From Lysobacterales bacterium (lineage in GTDB: Bacteria; Pseudomonadota; Gammaproteobacteria; Xanthomonadales; Ahniellaceae), in NCBI GenBank assembly GCA_016703225.1, contig JADJCM010000001.1:806001-870000 (forward strand): a stretch of 64,000 nucleotides of DNA, read 5' to 3'. Positions 17,511-25,816 of this stretch are shown here, in pieces. The position numbers were made by a program, and so were the translations under genes. The notes below the pieces were generated by a model. The model saw only the letters and a list, made by a program, of their open reading frames with translations, was not told the origin of the DNA and ran no database searches. Positions within the stretch are counted from its first letter, which is position 1. Each line of letters opens with the position of its first letter.

Positions 17511-18776
17511 TCACGCCCCGAGGCTGAGGTCGAAGGCTTCGACGCGGTCGAGGCGGATCTTGTTGGCGAACAGGGAGAAGGCAAGCATGCCGGCGAGGCC
17601 GTTGGCTTTCTGCACCCAGGGCGGCAGGTACAGCGGCGGCGCGATGTAGCCGCTGTCGAACCAGGGTTCGAGCACGATCGCGTCGTGAAGGGTCATCTTG
17701 CCGGCGAACAGGTTGCGGCACAGTTTGAGTTTCTGGTTCTTCAGCGCCCAGCGGAAAAAGGTGTGCACCGACAGCAGCCCGTGCAGGTAGACGGTGTCCT
17801 TGGTGAAGGCAGCGCCGCCTTCGACCGGCACGCCGCGGAAGATGCGCGCGGCGGACGCGAAGCTGTCGTTTTCGTTCTGGCCGGCGTCGAGGAAGAAGCG
17901 GAACACTTCGATGAAATCGGCGCCGGACTGCGCTTTCTCGATCGCGATGATGCGCAGCGAAATGCGCTTCATGCGCTGAATGTCGATGGCCCCGGTGATC
18001 AGCTCGGCGAAAGTGGCGAGCCCTTCCTGGGTCGCGGTGATGCGCGGCGAATTGCGCGCCATCGAGGCGAGGTGCGGCTGCGCGCGGCCGTTCAGCGCGG
18101 TCAGCGAGTGCACGAAGGCCTCGTGTTCGAGCAGTTGGTGGCGGTCGTACTCGGAGAACCCGGTGTCGGCGCGCAGGCGGATGCGGGTGGTGCCGGCCGC
18201 GGCCTTGGCGGTCAGCTTCGGGTCGACTTCTACGCGCACGTGGTGGTGTACGAAGAACGCGTCCAACCGCGCCTGCAACTCCTCGCGCATGGCCCCGGCC
18301 GAGATCACGTAGTCGGATTCCTGGGTAGCCAGTTCCCGGGACAGTTCGTCGGCGAGCGCGATGAAGTGATGGGCGGCGTCGATGTTGTGGTAGTCGGAGC
18401 CGGGCAGGAAGTCGCCAGGCTTGCCGAACAGCGCCGCCGAATGCACGCTGACATCGCGGGTGCCGATCGACTCCAGCAGCCGCGTCGCGATCTCCCACGA
18501 CTCGGCGGTGCGACGCACGTAACCGCCGATCGGGTGGTTGTCGGTGAACAGCGCCTCGTGCTGGATCGCGTCGAGCTCCTCGCGCACCTCGCTGTAATCG
18601 TGTGGCTCGTATTCGATCTTCGGCAGATCCAACCGGCCGTTGCGCCAGCGCTCCAGGAAGCGGTGCTGCACCGAAGCCGGCCAGCTGATCGCGTCGAGCA
18701 GGCGGATGCCGCGCACTGCCTCGACCAGGCGCCGATCCAGCGCCGCGAAGTAGGCGAGGTCGGCGCGGTCTTGCAT
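17511..18776 (-). CDS. QEGLA-motif (DUF1704) putative metallopeptidase
   Basis: 421 residues. It contains TQEGLATFAELITGAI near residue 245, the motif that names the 'flavohemoglobin expression-modulating QEGLA' family (DUF1704), and HEAFVHSL (HExxxH) near residue 218, the zinc site shared with the eukaryotic tyrosine carboxypeptidases of the MATCAP type. Substrate in bacteria is not known. It starts 2 bp after the rsgA stop and is probably in the same transcript. Its 3' end has been duplicated beyond the MntA/HepT module at 16512. Confidence 0.85.
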   Translation of the reverse strand: MQDRADLAYFAALDRRLVEAVRGIRLLDAISWPASVQHRFLERWRNGRLDLPKIEYEPHDYSEVREELDAIQHEALFTDNHPIGGYVRRTAESWEIATRLLESIGTRDVSVHSAALFGKPGDFLPGSDYHNIDAAHHFIALADELSRELATQESDYVISAGAMREELQARLDAFFVHHHVRVEVDPKLTAKAAAGTTRIRLRADTGFSEYDRHQLLEHEAFVHSLTALNGRAQPHLASMARNSPRITATQEGLATFAELITGAIDIQRMKRISLRIIAIEKAQSGADFIEVFRFFLDAGQNENDSFASAARIFRGVPVEGGAAFTKDTVYLHGLLSVHTFFRWALKNQKLKLCRNLFAGKMTLHDAIVLEPWFDSGYIAPPLYLPPWVQKANGLAGMLAFSLFANKIRLDRVEAFDLSLGA

Positions 18777-18777
18777 G

Positions 18778-19854
18778 TCAGCGCTTTCCGTACTTGTCGA
18801 TCAGGCGCGCGCCGAGCGCTTTGTTGCCGACGCGATCTGCGGCGCGTTTTTCGTGCTCGGCAGCGCGCAGGCGTGCGGCGTCGCGCTCGCCGACCAGCTT
18901 CAGGTAATTGAGGTAGCGCTCCACCGCGACGCGACCATCCTCGATCGCCGCGCGCACCGCGCAGCCCGGCTCGGCGCCGTGGGCGCAGTCGCGGAAGCGG
19001 CACTGCCCGGTCAGTTCCTCGATGTCGGCAAAGCTGGTCTCCTCGACCGCTTCCTCGCCGGTGAGCTTGATCTCGCGCATGCCCGGCGTATCGATGATGC
19101 AGGCGCCACCCGGCAACTCGATCAGGGCGCGGAAAGTGGTGGTGTGGCGGCCGCGCGAGTCGTTCTCGCGCACGCTGTTGGTGCGCATCCGCTCGACGCC
19201 GAGCAGGGTGTTGGTCAACGTCGACTTGCCGGCGCCGCTCGATCCGACCAGCACCACGGTCGCACCCGGTGGCAGCCAGCGATCCAGCTGCGCCACCTCG
19301 CTGCGGTCCTTGGCATTGATCGCATACACCGCGCCATGGGGGCCGGCGAGCTGCTCGATCTGCGCTCGCTTCGCTTCGAAGTCCGCACAGCGGTCGGCCT
19401 TGGTCAGCACCAGCACCGGCGCCGCACCGGACTCGCCGACGATCGCCAGATAGCGCTCGAGACGGCGCGGGTTGAAGTCGCCATCGAGCCCGCAGACGAT
19501 GAGCACGGCATCGATGTTGGCGGCGATGATCTGCTCGCGTCCGGTTTCGCCGGCAGCGATGCGCCGCAGCTGGCTGTGGCGCGGCAGCAGCGCCTCGATC
19601 TGCCACTCGTCGTTGATCGCCGGGCGCATCCACACCCAGTCGCCGACCGAAGGTCGCAGCGCGTCTTCGCGGTCCTTGCGCCGAGCCGAAGACTTCGTGC
19701 GCGCCCACAACACCGCAGCGCCGTCATGCACCTCGAAGGCATTGCGATGCTGGACGATTACGCGCGCCAGCTTCGCCGTCGCGAACGGCGGCGGCGGCAC
19801 GGGTTCCCGCCAGCCGATGCGGCGCAGGGTCGACAGGAACTCGGGATCGGTCAT
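18778..19854 (-). CDS. rsgA: Ribosome small subunit-dependent GTPase A
   Basis: The ATG at 19854 (MTDPEFLSTL) gives 358 residues. It shows the circularly permuted GTPase order: an OB-fold N-terminus, then LTKADRC (G4), then the P-loop GSSGAGKST, then DTPGMRE (G3), and a C-terminal zinc-binding segment CRFRDCAHGAEPGC. RsgA helps late 30S maturation. It is upstream of and nearly contiguous with the QEGLA-motif gene. Confidence 0.93.
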   Translation of the reverse strand: MTDPEFLSTLRRIGWREPVPPPPFATAKLARVIVQHRNAFEVHDGAAVLWARTKSSARRKDREDALRPSVGDWVWMRPAINDEWQIEALLPRHSQLRRIAAGETGREQIIAANIDAVLIVCGLDGDFNPRRLERYLAIVGESGAAPVLVLTKADRCADFEAKRAQIEQLAGPHGAVYAINAKDRSEVAQLDRWLPPGATVVLVGSSGAGKSTLTNTLLGVERMRTNSVRENDSRGRHTTTFRALIELPGGACIIDTPGMREIKLTGEEAVEETSFADIEELTGQCRFRDCAHGAEPGCAVRAAIEDGRVAVERYLNYLKLVGERDAARLRAAEHEKRAADRVGNKALGARLIDKYGKR

Positions 19855-19951
19855 GGCCGCATTGTAGGCAGGGCCGCGCATGCATGCACTGCAGCTCGTT
19901 GCAGGCTGGAAAGCCGCGCGCACCGTGCGGGTGCCCGCGGCCTCGGGAAAA

Positions 19952-21049
19952 CTACGGGGCGCTTCTGGTGTTGGTGTTATCCGCGACCAGGTTTGCGGCG
20001 GCGCTGTTGACGATCACCACCTCATCGCCGTCGCTGAGCGAGGACTGGCCCAGCGTCACCACTTCGGTGCCCTCGACCACGCCGCCGAGCAACTGGACCC
20101 AACCGTCCTGTTCGCTGCCGAGCGTGACTGGCTGGCGCTGTGCCTTGCCGGCGGCGACGGTGAACACTTCCGCCTTGCGCCCGTCGATCACGATGGCGGA
20201 CTTCGGCACCAGCAAGGCGTCGGCGATGCGCTCGCGTTCGATGGCGATGCGCACGAATTGGCCCGGACGCAGCGCGGTGTCGGCTTCCTCCACGTCGATG
20301 CGCACGTTCGCGGTGCCACTGGCACCGTCGACGATGGCGCCGATGCGCTCGACCTTGCCGGCGAACGCCTGGCCACGGAAGGCATCGGCGTGCACCGTCA
20401 CCGGCTGGCCGGCGTCGAGTCCGGCAAGTTCTTTCTCGGGCACCGGCACGTCGGCGACCAGGTCACTGAAATCGGCGATCTCGAACGCCAGGGCGTTGGC
20501 ACCCAGCCACTGGCCGGTCTTGATGTGGCGCCGTGTGATCACGCCGGCGTAGGGCGCGCGGATCTCGGCCTTGCTCAGGCTCAGCGCTGCCAGATCGACC
20601 GAGGCGCGCTGCGCGTCGCGCTCAAAGCGGGCGCGGTCGACCGCATCGGCGGCAATCATGTGCTGGTCGAGCAGAAGGTTGGCACGCTCGGCTTCGTGGT
20701 CGAGGCGCTTGGCGACGCTGGCAGTTTGGGCCAGCGCCAGTTGCGCACGGGCGCCGTCGATCCGCGCCAGCACCTGGCCGGCGGCGACGCGATCGCCTTC
20801 TTCGACGTAGATCTTCAGTACCTCGCCGCCGGTCTCGCTGACCAGGTTTGCGGCGCGCTCGGCGGCCAACGCTGCCGTACCGGAGAACACGCGCACCAGC
20901 TCGCCGCGACGCGCCTGGGTGGTCTCGACCGCGATCGCGCGATCAGCGCTTTCGTCGGCTGCGACCGGCTTGGCATCGGAGCTGCCGCAGCCACTCAGGC
21001 CGGCGCTGATCGCGGCCAATACAGCCACGGAAATCAATAGCTTGCGCAT
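19952..21049 (-). CDS. RND efflux periplasmic adaptor subunit (membrane fusion lipoprotein)
   Basis: 365 residues with a lipoprotein signal (lipobox LSGC at ~residue 21). It has the adaptor order: barrel-sandwich lipoyl half-motifs around GGEVLKIYVEEGDRVAAGQVLARID, a short helical hairpin, SKAEIRAPYAGVITRRHIKTGQWL, then the beta-barrel and membrane-proximal domains. Adaptors link an inner-membrane RND pump to an outer-membrane channel, but no pump or TolC-like gene is visible next to it; downstream lies rsgA. A 43-codon gene starts just upstream on the same strand. Confidence 0.85.
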   Translation of the reverse strand: MRKLLISVAVLAAISAGLSGCGSSDAKPVAADESADRAIAVETTQARRGELVRVFSGTAALAAERAANLVSETGGEVLKIYVEEGDRVAAGQVLARIDGARAQLALAQTASVAKRLDHEAERANLLLDQHMIAADAVDRARFERDAQRASVDLAALSLSKAEIRAPYAGVITRRHIKTGQWLGANALAFEIADFSDLVADVPVPEKELAGLDAGQPVTVHADAFRGQAFAGKVERIGAIVDGASGTANVRIDVEEADTALRPGQFVRIAIERERIADALLVPKSAIVIDGRKAEVFTVAAGKAQRQPVTLGSEQDGWVQLLGGVVEGTEVVTLGQSSLSDGDEVVIVNSAAANLVADNTNTRSAP

Positions 21050-21050
21050 G

Positions 21051-21182
21051 TCAGTGATACTCGGTTTCGGTGTCGGCAGCGGCGTTGGCGTCGGCGGATC
21101 GGGCCTCGTTCTCGGTGTCGTGCCAGACCTTGTCCATGACGTCCATCAGGGCTTCAAACAGGACCTTCTCAAACGTGCTCAT
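21051..21182 (-). CDS. Small acidic 43-residue protein, unknown
   Basis: The ATG at 21182 is preceded by a strong AAGGAGA ribosome site at 6-8 bp spacing, which supports translation. The product begins MSTFEKVLFEALMDVMDKVW and ends in an acidic Ala/Asp/Glu-rich tail. The first half is an amphipathic helix. It ends one base before the RND adaptor ATG, so the two genes are probably co-transcribed. No family is recognised. Confidence 0.6.
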   Translation of the reverse strand: MSTFEKVLFEALMDVMDKVWHDTENEARSADANAAADTETEYH

Positions 21183-21434
21183 GGCGTTCTCCTTTGGTGT
21201 TGTAGGCAACCATAACACCAGCTCATTTCCCCGCCATGGGCGGGAAGTCATGCCCGGGTTTTCGTTGCCTGCGATTCAGATGCGTGGGAGCGGCCCGTGG
21301 TTTCCGGACAAAGGTCATGCATGACGAGCGTTGGGGCGGGGCGGGGCGCGGGCGAAATGCGGGCGCACGCGCGATGGTGCGCGAGCTCGGACGTGCTTGG
21401 TTACGATCGGCCACCCACACACCCAGAGCCCGCC

Positions 21435-22679
21435 ATGCAGCACCAGATCGAGACCGCAACGCGCCTTGCCGAAGTCCGCTATGAAATCCGTGGCGAGCTG
21501 GCGCGACGTGCGCTGGAGCTGGAACAGCAAGGTCGGCGCATCATTAAGCTCAACATCGGTAACCCCGGCTTGTTCGGCTTCGAGACGCCGGCGCATCTGC
21601 GCGCAGCGATCCGCGACAACCTGCCGAAGTCCGACGCCTACTGCCACCAGCAGGGACTGGCCGCGGCACGCGAGGCGATCGCCATGCGCGAGATCGCGCG
21701 TGGTGCGCCGAGTGCATCGCCGGATGGCGTGTTCGTCGGCAATGGCGTGTCCGAACTGATCGACCTGGCGCTGCGCGGCCTGCTCAATCCCGGCGATGAA
21801 GTGCTGGTGCCTTCGCCCGACTATCCGCTTTGGACCGCGGCGGTGATCTTGAACGGCGGCCGCGCCGTGCACTATCCCTGCCATCCCGCGAATGGCTTCG
21901 TGCCCGACATCGCCGAGATCGAGGCGCGCATCACGCCGCGCACGCGTGCGATCGTGGTGATCAATCCGAACAACCCGACCGGCGCGGTGTATCCGCGCGC
22001 GCTGCTCGCGCAGATCGCCGAACTCGCCGCGCGCCAGCGTCTGGTGGTGATGGCGGATGAAATCTACGACGAGGTCCTCTACGACGACGCCGAGTTCGTG
22101 CCGATGTCGACGCTGGCGACCGAAACCGTGTGCCTGACTTTCTCCGGCCTGTCCAAGGTGCATCGTGCCTGCGGCTGGCGCGTCGGCTGGATGAGCCTGT
22201 CCGGTTTTCTCAAGCGCGCGCAGGACTATCGCCACGCACTCGACCTGCTCGCCGCGCTGCGCCTGTGCAGCAACGTCACCGCGCAGTGGACGATCCAGCC
22301 GGCGCTGTTCGGCCCGAATACGATCAGCGAGCTGACCGCGCCCGGCGGCCGCCTGCACGCCACGCGCCAGGCGGTCATCGACGCCTGCGCACGCAGCAGA
22401 TTCCTGCACCTGGTCACGCCGATGGGCGCCCTGTACGCATTCCCCGGCATCGACACCACGCTGTTGCCCGGCTTCGACGACCACCGCTTCGCGCTCGACC
22501 TGCTCGAGCACGAGGACGTGCTCCTCGTCCCCGGCAGCAGCTTCAACGTCCCCTACCGCACCCACCTGCGGCTGACCTTGCTGCCGCAGGCCGACCTCGT
22601 CGACGAGGTCTTCGCCCGCGTCGACCACGCCCTCGAACGCGCCTCGCACCAGGCCCACCGGCACGCGGCGGTGGCGTGA
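21435..22679 (+). CDS. alaA: Pyridoxal phosphate aminotransferase, AlaA type
   Basis: The ORF is open 46 codons further upstream, but MQHQIETATRLAEVRYEIRG at 21435 aligns with the usual start and gives 414 residues. Class I aminotransferase marks: KLNIGNPGLFGF, SDAYCHQQGL, VINPNNPTGAVY, ADEIYDEVLYDD, and the PLP lysine in FSGLSKVHRACGWRVGW near residue 245. The GNPGLFGF and CGWRVGW segments are typical of AlaA, which transaminates pyruvate with glutamate to alanine. The intergenic 21183-21434 shows no gene or clear promoter. Confidence 0.85.
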   Translation: MQHQIETATRLAEVRYEIRGELARRALELEQQGRRIIKLNIGNPGLFGFETPAHLRAAIRDNLPKSDAYCHQQGLAAAREAIAMREIARGAPSASPDGVFVGNGVSELIDLALRGLLNPGDEVLVPSPDYPLWTAAVILNGGRAVHYPCHPANGFVPDIAEIEARITPRTRAIVVINPNNPTGAVYPRALLAQIAELAARQRLVVMADEIYDEVLYDDAEFVPMSTLATETVCLTFSGLSKVHRACGWRVGWMSLSGFLKRAQDYRHALDLLAALRLCSNVTAQWTIQPALFGPNTISELTAPGGRLHATRQAVIDACARSRFLHLVTPMGALYAFPGIDTTLLPGFDDHRFALDLLEHEDVLLVPGSSFNVPYRTHLRLTLLPQADLVDEVFARVDHALERASHQAHRHAAVA

Positions 22680-22703
22680 GGGTGCGGAGCAGGTCTCCTG
22701 CGT

Positions 22704-22709
22704 TACACT
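22704..22709 (+). promoter_or_regulatory. Probable -10 element (TACACT) of the vapB-like gene
   Basis: CGTTACACTGAT lies about 26 bp before the ATG at 22736, with GGGAG as ribosome site between. No clear -35 is visible. Confidence 0.35.
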
Positions 22710-22735
22710 GATCCCGTGCGAGCGGGAGTCGGACC

Positions 22736-22966
22736 ATGGCCAACCTGACGTTGAGCATCGACGAAGAATTGCTTCAGCACGCCCGCGAAGTGGCCATGCG
22801 CGAGCGCACCACCGTCAATGACGTGGTCAGGGACTTTCTGGCGCGCTATGTCGACGCCCGAACGCGGCGCCTGCAGGCCGTGGACGCACTTGACGCGCTG
22901 GCTGAACGCAACCTCTCGCGCAGCGACGGCACGCCCTGGTCACGCGAGTCGCTGCACGAGAGATAG
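22736..22966 (+). CDS. VapB-like antitoxin
   Basis: 76 residues starting MANLTLSIDEELLQHAREVA, a ribbon-helix-helix type opening in which the beta-strand (NLTLSID) binds DNA. The C-terminal half is charged and would wrap around the toxin. It is followed after 3 bp by a PIN-domain gene. It probably represses its own promoter together with the toxin. Confidence 0.75.
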   Translation: MANLTLSIDEELLQHAREVAMRERTTVNDVVRDFLARYVDARTRRLQAVDALDALAERNLSRSDGTPWSRESLHER

Positions 22967-22969
22967 CGC

Positions 22970-23401
22970 GTGCGCGTCTTCGTCGACACCAACCTGTGGG
23001 TATACCGACTGGACCGTCGCGACCCGGAGAAAGCAACTCGCGTCGGTGAGTGGCTCCGCGACCTCGCACGGGATCACGAGATCGTCGTCAGCACGCAGGT
23101 GTTGATCGAGGTGCGCTCCGTCTTGAGCCAAAAACTCAAACCGCCGATGGCGCACGCTGATATCCGCTTCGCGCTCGAGGCACTATCTGCATTCGAGGTG
23201 GTTGGCGCCGATTGCGGCCTGATCTTCGACGCACATGAACTCGCAACCGCCGAGCAGTTGTCGTGGTTCGACGCCCTGATCATCGAGGCAGCCATTCGCA
23301 GCAAGTGCAGCGTGCTGTACAGCGAGGACCTCGGCAATGGGCGCTGCTTCGGGCCGCTGACCGTTCGCAATCCCGTGGCGGGCGAAACGCAGCCACGTTG
23401 A
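22970..23401 (+). CDS. PIN-domain RNase toxin, VapC-like
   Basis: 143 residues with a GTG start, 3 bp after the antitoxin stop. PIN-domain acidic residues are in place: VDTNLWVY (Asp5), IEVRSVLS (Glu), SWFDALIIEAA (Asp), and YSEDLGNG (Asp). Toxins of this family cleave tRNA or rRNA in a Mg-dependent manner. The pair sits between alaA and ubiJ, both housekeeping genes, and so is a small insertion. Confidence 0.82.
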   Translation: MRVFVDTNLWVYRLDRRDPEKATRVGEWLRDLARDHEIVVSTQVLIEVRSVLSQKLKPPMAHADIRFALEALSAFEVVGADCGLIFDAHELATAEQLSWFDALIIEAAIRSKCSVLYSEDLGNGRCFGPLTVRNPVAGETQPR

Positions 23402-23512
23402 GGCAAGTGCCGGGCGCCAGCCGAATGCTTTCGGGACGCTCGCCTTCCAGCCTGCCGAACCAGCCATCCGCTACCGGGGCGGTTCGCGCGCCCGCGCCGC
23501 GCCGCCGCCCGC

Positions 23513-23518
23513 TAAACT
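23513..23518 (+). promoter_or_regulatory. Probable -10 element (TAAACT) of ubiJ-ubiB
   Basis: GCTAAACTGCCGCG precedes the ATG at 23525 by 6 bp, implying a very short or absent leader. No -35 is evident. Confidence 0.35.
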
Positions 23519-23524
23519 GCCGCG

Positions 23525-24154
23525 ATGAATGCGACTGTTGATCCGTTGTCCCCGTTGCGCGCGCGTCTTGGCGCGGTGCTGGAAACCGTGCTGAATCTGG
23601 CGACACGCCTGGACCCGTTGCTGGCCGACGAGTTGCGCAAACTCGATGGCCGCTCACTGGCGCTGACCTGGTCGGCACCGCAGTGGTCGCTGCGGCTGTG
23701 GGTGGAGGGCGGAGCGCTGCGGGTCGGTCCGAATCGTGGCGAGTCCGACCTCTCGGTTGCGGCCACTGTCGCCGGGCTGCTCGGAATGCTGCGGCCGCAG
23801 GCCAAGGCGCGGTTGCCGGCGGGACGGGTGAACATCGCCGGCGATGCCGAGCTGCTGCGCCAGCTCGAGCAGCTCGCGAAGCGTTTCGCACCGGACTGGG
23901 ACGCCGCCTTCGCGCGTCATCTCGGGCCTGCGCTTGGGCCGCAGATCGGCCGCGCCATCGCCGACGGGCTGCGTGCCGCGCGCAGCGGCGCGCTGACGCT
24001 CGCCGAGAGCGCTTCGACCCATCTCCGTGAGGAGCGCCGCGATGTCGCCAACGGCGAAGAGCTGCAGGAGTTCAGCGACGCCGTCGGCCAACTGCGCGAC
24101 GACGTCGATCGCTTCGAGGCCCGCCTCGCGCGCATCGCCAAGGCGCGCGCATGA
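23525..24154 (+). CDS. ubiJ: Ubiquinone biosynthesis accessory factor UbiJ
   Basis: 209 residues. The N-terminal half is an SCP2-like lipid-binding domain (RLGAVLETVLNLATRLDP, then alternating strands up to RVNIAGDAELLRQLEQLAKR) and the C-terminal half is helical with a final coiled coil (LRDDVDRFEARLARIAKA). UbiJ binds ubiquinone intermediates with UbiK in the soluble Ubi complex. The gene overlaps ubiB by 4 bp, a common order, although ubiE is not next to it here. Confidence 0.87.
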   Translation: MNATVDPLSPLRARLGAVLETVLNLATRLDPLLADELRKLDGRSLALTWSAPQWSLRLWVEGGALRVGPNRGESDLSVAATVAGLLGMLRPQAKARLPAGRVNIAGDAELLRQLEQLAKRFAPDWDAAFARHLGPALGPQIGRAIADGLRAARSGALTLAESASTHLREERRDVANGEELQEFSDAVGQLRDDVDRFEARLARIAKARA

Positions 24155-25809
24155 GTCGCGCCGCGTTCCGGCTGATCGGCATCGGCACCACGCTGGCGCG
24201 CTATCGCCTGGACGAGATGCTCGATCTGCTGCCCGGCCTGCGCGCGCTGCGCTGGGCGCGCGGCCTGCTGCCGAAACCGCGCGGCGACATCGGTTCGCTG
24301 GCGCGTGGCGCACGCTTGCGTCTGGCGTTGCAGGAGCTTGGCCCGCTGTTCGTGAAGTTCGGCCAGATCCTCTCGACCCGCCGCGATCTGTTGCCGGCCG
24401 ATGTCGCCGACGAGCTGGCCCTGCTCCAGGATCGCGTCGCGCCGTTCCCGGGCAGCGAAGCGCAACGCGCGATCGAAGCCGAACTCGGGCAGCCGATCGG
24501 GCAGTTGTTCCGCACCTTCGAGCTGGAACCGCTGGCCTCGGCGTCGATCGCGCAAGTGCATGCGGCCGAACTGCCGGATGGCAGCGCGGTGGTGATCAAG
24601 GTGCTGCGTCCCGGTGTCGAGCAGCGCATCGAGTCCGACCTGCGACTCTTGAAAGCGCTCGCCGCGCTGTTCGAGCGCCATGCGGCGGCGCGCGCCGACC
24701 GCCTGCAACCGAGCGAGATCGTGGCCGAGATCGAGCGCACGCTGCGCGCTGAAGTCGATCTGCAGCGCGAAGGTGCGAACGCCAGCCTGCTGCGGCGCAA
24801 TTTCGAGAACTCGCCGGACCTGCAGGTGCCGCGCGTGTACTGGGACTGGTCGAAGAACCGGGTGCTGACGCTGGAGCGCGTCTACGGCATTGCCTCGGAT
24901 GACCTGGCGGCGATCGACGCCGCTGGCATCGATCGCATCAAGCTCGCCGAGAAGGGCGTGCGCCTGTTCTACACGCAGGTGTTCCGCGACAACTTCTTCC
25001 ACGCCGACGCCCACCCCGGCAACATCTGGGTGGATGCCACGCGCAAGGACGACCCGCGCTTCATTGCACTCGACTTCGGCATCATGGGCACGCTGCCGGA
25101 CGACGACCTGCGCCACCTCGCCGAGAACTTCCGCGCCATGTTCGAACGCGACTACCGCCGCGTCGCCGAACTGCACCTCGAAGCCGGCTGGATGCCGGCG
25201 CACGTGCGCGTCGACGAACTCGAGGCGGCGGTGCGCTCGGTGTGCGAGCCCTACTTCACGCGCCCGTTGGCCGAGATCTCGATCGGCGAAGTCGTGGTCA
25301 AGCTGTTCAAGCTCGCGCACCGCTACGAGCTGACCATCCAGCCGCAACTGTTGCTGCTGCAGAAGACGCTGCTGAACATCGAAGGCGTGGGGCGCTTGCT
25401 GCATCCGAAGCTGGATATCTGGGCGGTGGCGCAACCGGTGTTGAGCGAACTGATGGCCAAGCGCTATGGCCTGAACGAGTTGCGCGGACGCTTCCGCGAC
25501 CGCCTGCCGGAATTGCTCGAACAGGCGCCGGAACTGCCGCGCCTGCTGCACGCCTGGTTGCGCCAGGCTGCGGCCGGAGAAACCCGCTCGCGCATCCGCT
25601 CCGAAGATCTGGCGCGCCTCGCCGATGTTTCCGAGCGCGGGCAGCGGCGCGTGGTCTGGGCGGTGATCGGCGCCGCGCTGCTGATCGCGGCGACGCTGCT
25701 GTATGCGCTCGAGTCCGGCGGCCCGCGCTGGTTCGGCATTCCGGCCGGGCAGTGGATCGCGCTGGTTGGCGGCGTGATGGCCTTCGTCGCGGCGCTGCGG
25801 CAGCGTTGA
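24151..25809 (+). CDS. ubiB: Ubiquinone biosynthesis protein kinase-like ATPase UbiB
   Basis: 552 residues. It has the ABC1/COQ8 signature KFGQ (VKFGQILSTR) near residue 68, the Ala-rich loop region (LASASIAQVHAAEL), VVIKVLRPG with the ATP-binding Lys, NFFHADAHPGN catalytic loop and ALDFGIMG metal-binding Asp. Two C-terminal membrane helices (VVWAVIGAALLIAATLLYAL and a second ending near the C-terminus) anchor it to the inner membrane. It is needed for aerobic ubiquinone synthesis and extraction of intermediates from the membrane. Confidence 0.93.
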   Translation: MSRAAFRLIGIGTTLARYRLDEMLDLLPGLRALRWARGLLPKPRGDIGSLARGARLRLALQELGPLFVKFGQILSTRRDLLPADVADELALLQDRVAPFPGSEAQRAIEAELGQPIGQLFRTFELEPLASASIAQVHAAELPDGSAVVIKVLRPGVEQRIESDLRLLKALAALFERHAAARADRLQPSEIVAEIERTLRAEVDLQREGANASLLRRNFENSPDLQVPRVYWDWSKNRVLTLERVYGIASDDLAAIDAAGIDRIKLAEKGVRLFYTQVFRDNFFHADAHPGNIWVDATRKDDPRFIALDFGIMGTLPDDDLRHLAENFRAMFERDYRRVAELHLEAGWMPAHVRVDELEAAVRSVCEPYFTRPLAEISIGEVVVKLFKLAHRYELTIQPQLLLLQKTLLNIEGVGRLLHPKLDIWAVAQPVLSELMAKRYGLNELRGRFRDRLPELLEQAPELPRLLHAWLRQAAAGETRSRIRSEDLARLADVSERGQRRVVWAVIGAALLIAATLLYALESGGPRWFGIPAGQWIALVGGVMAFVAALRQR

Positions 25810-25816
25810 GCCGGCG

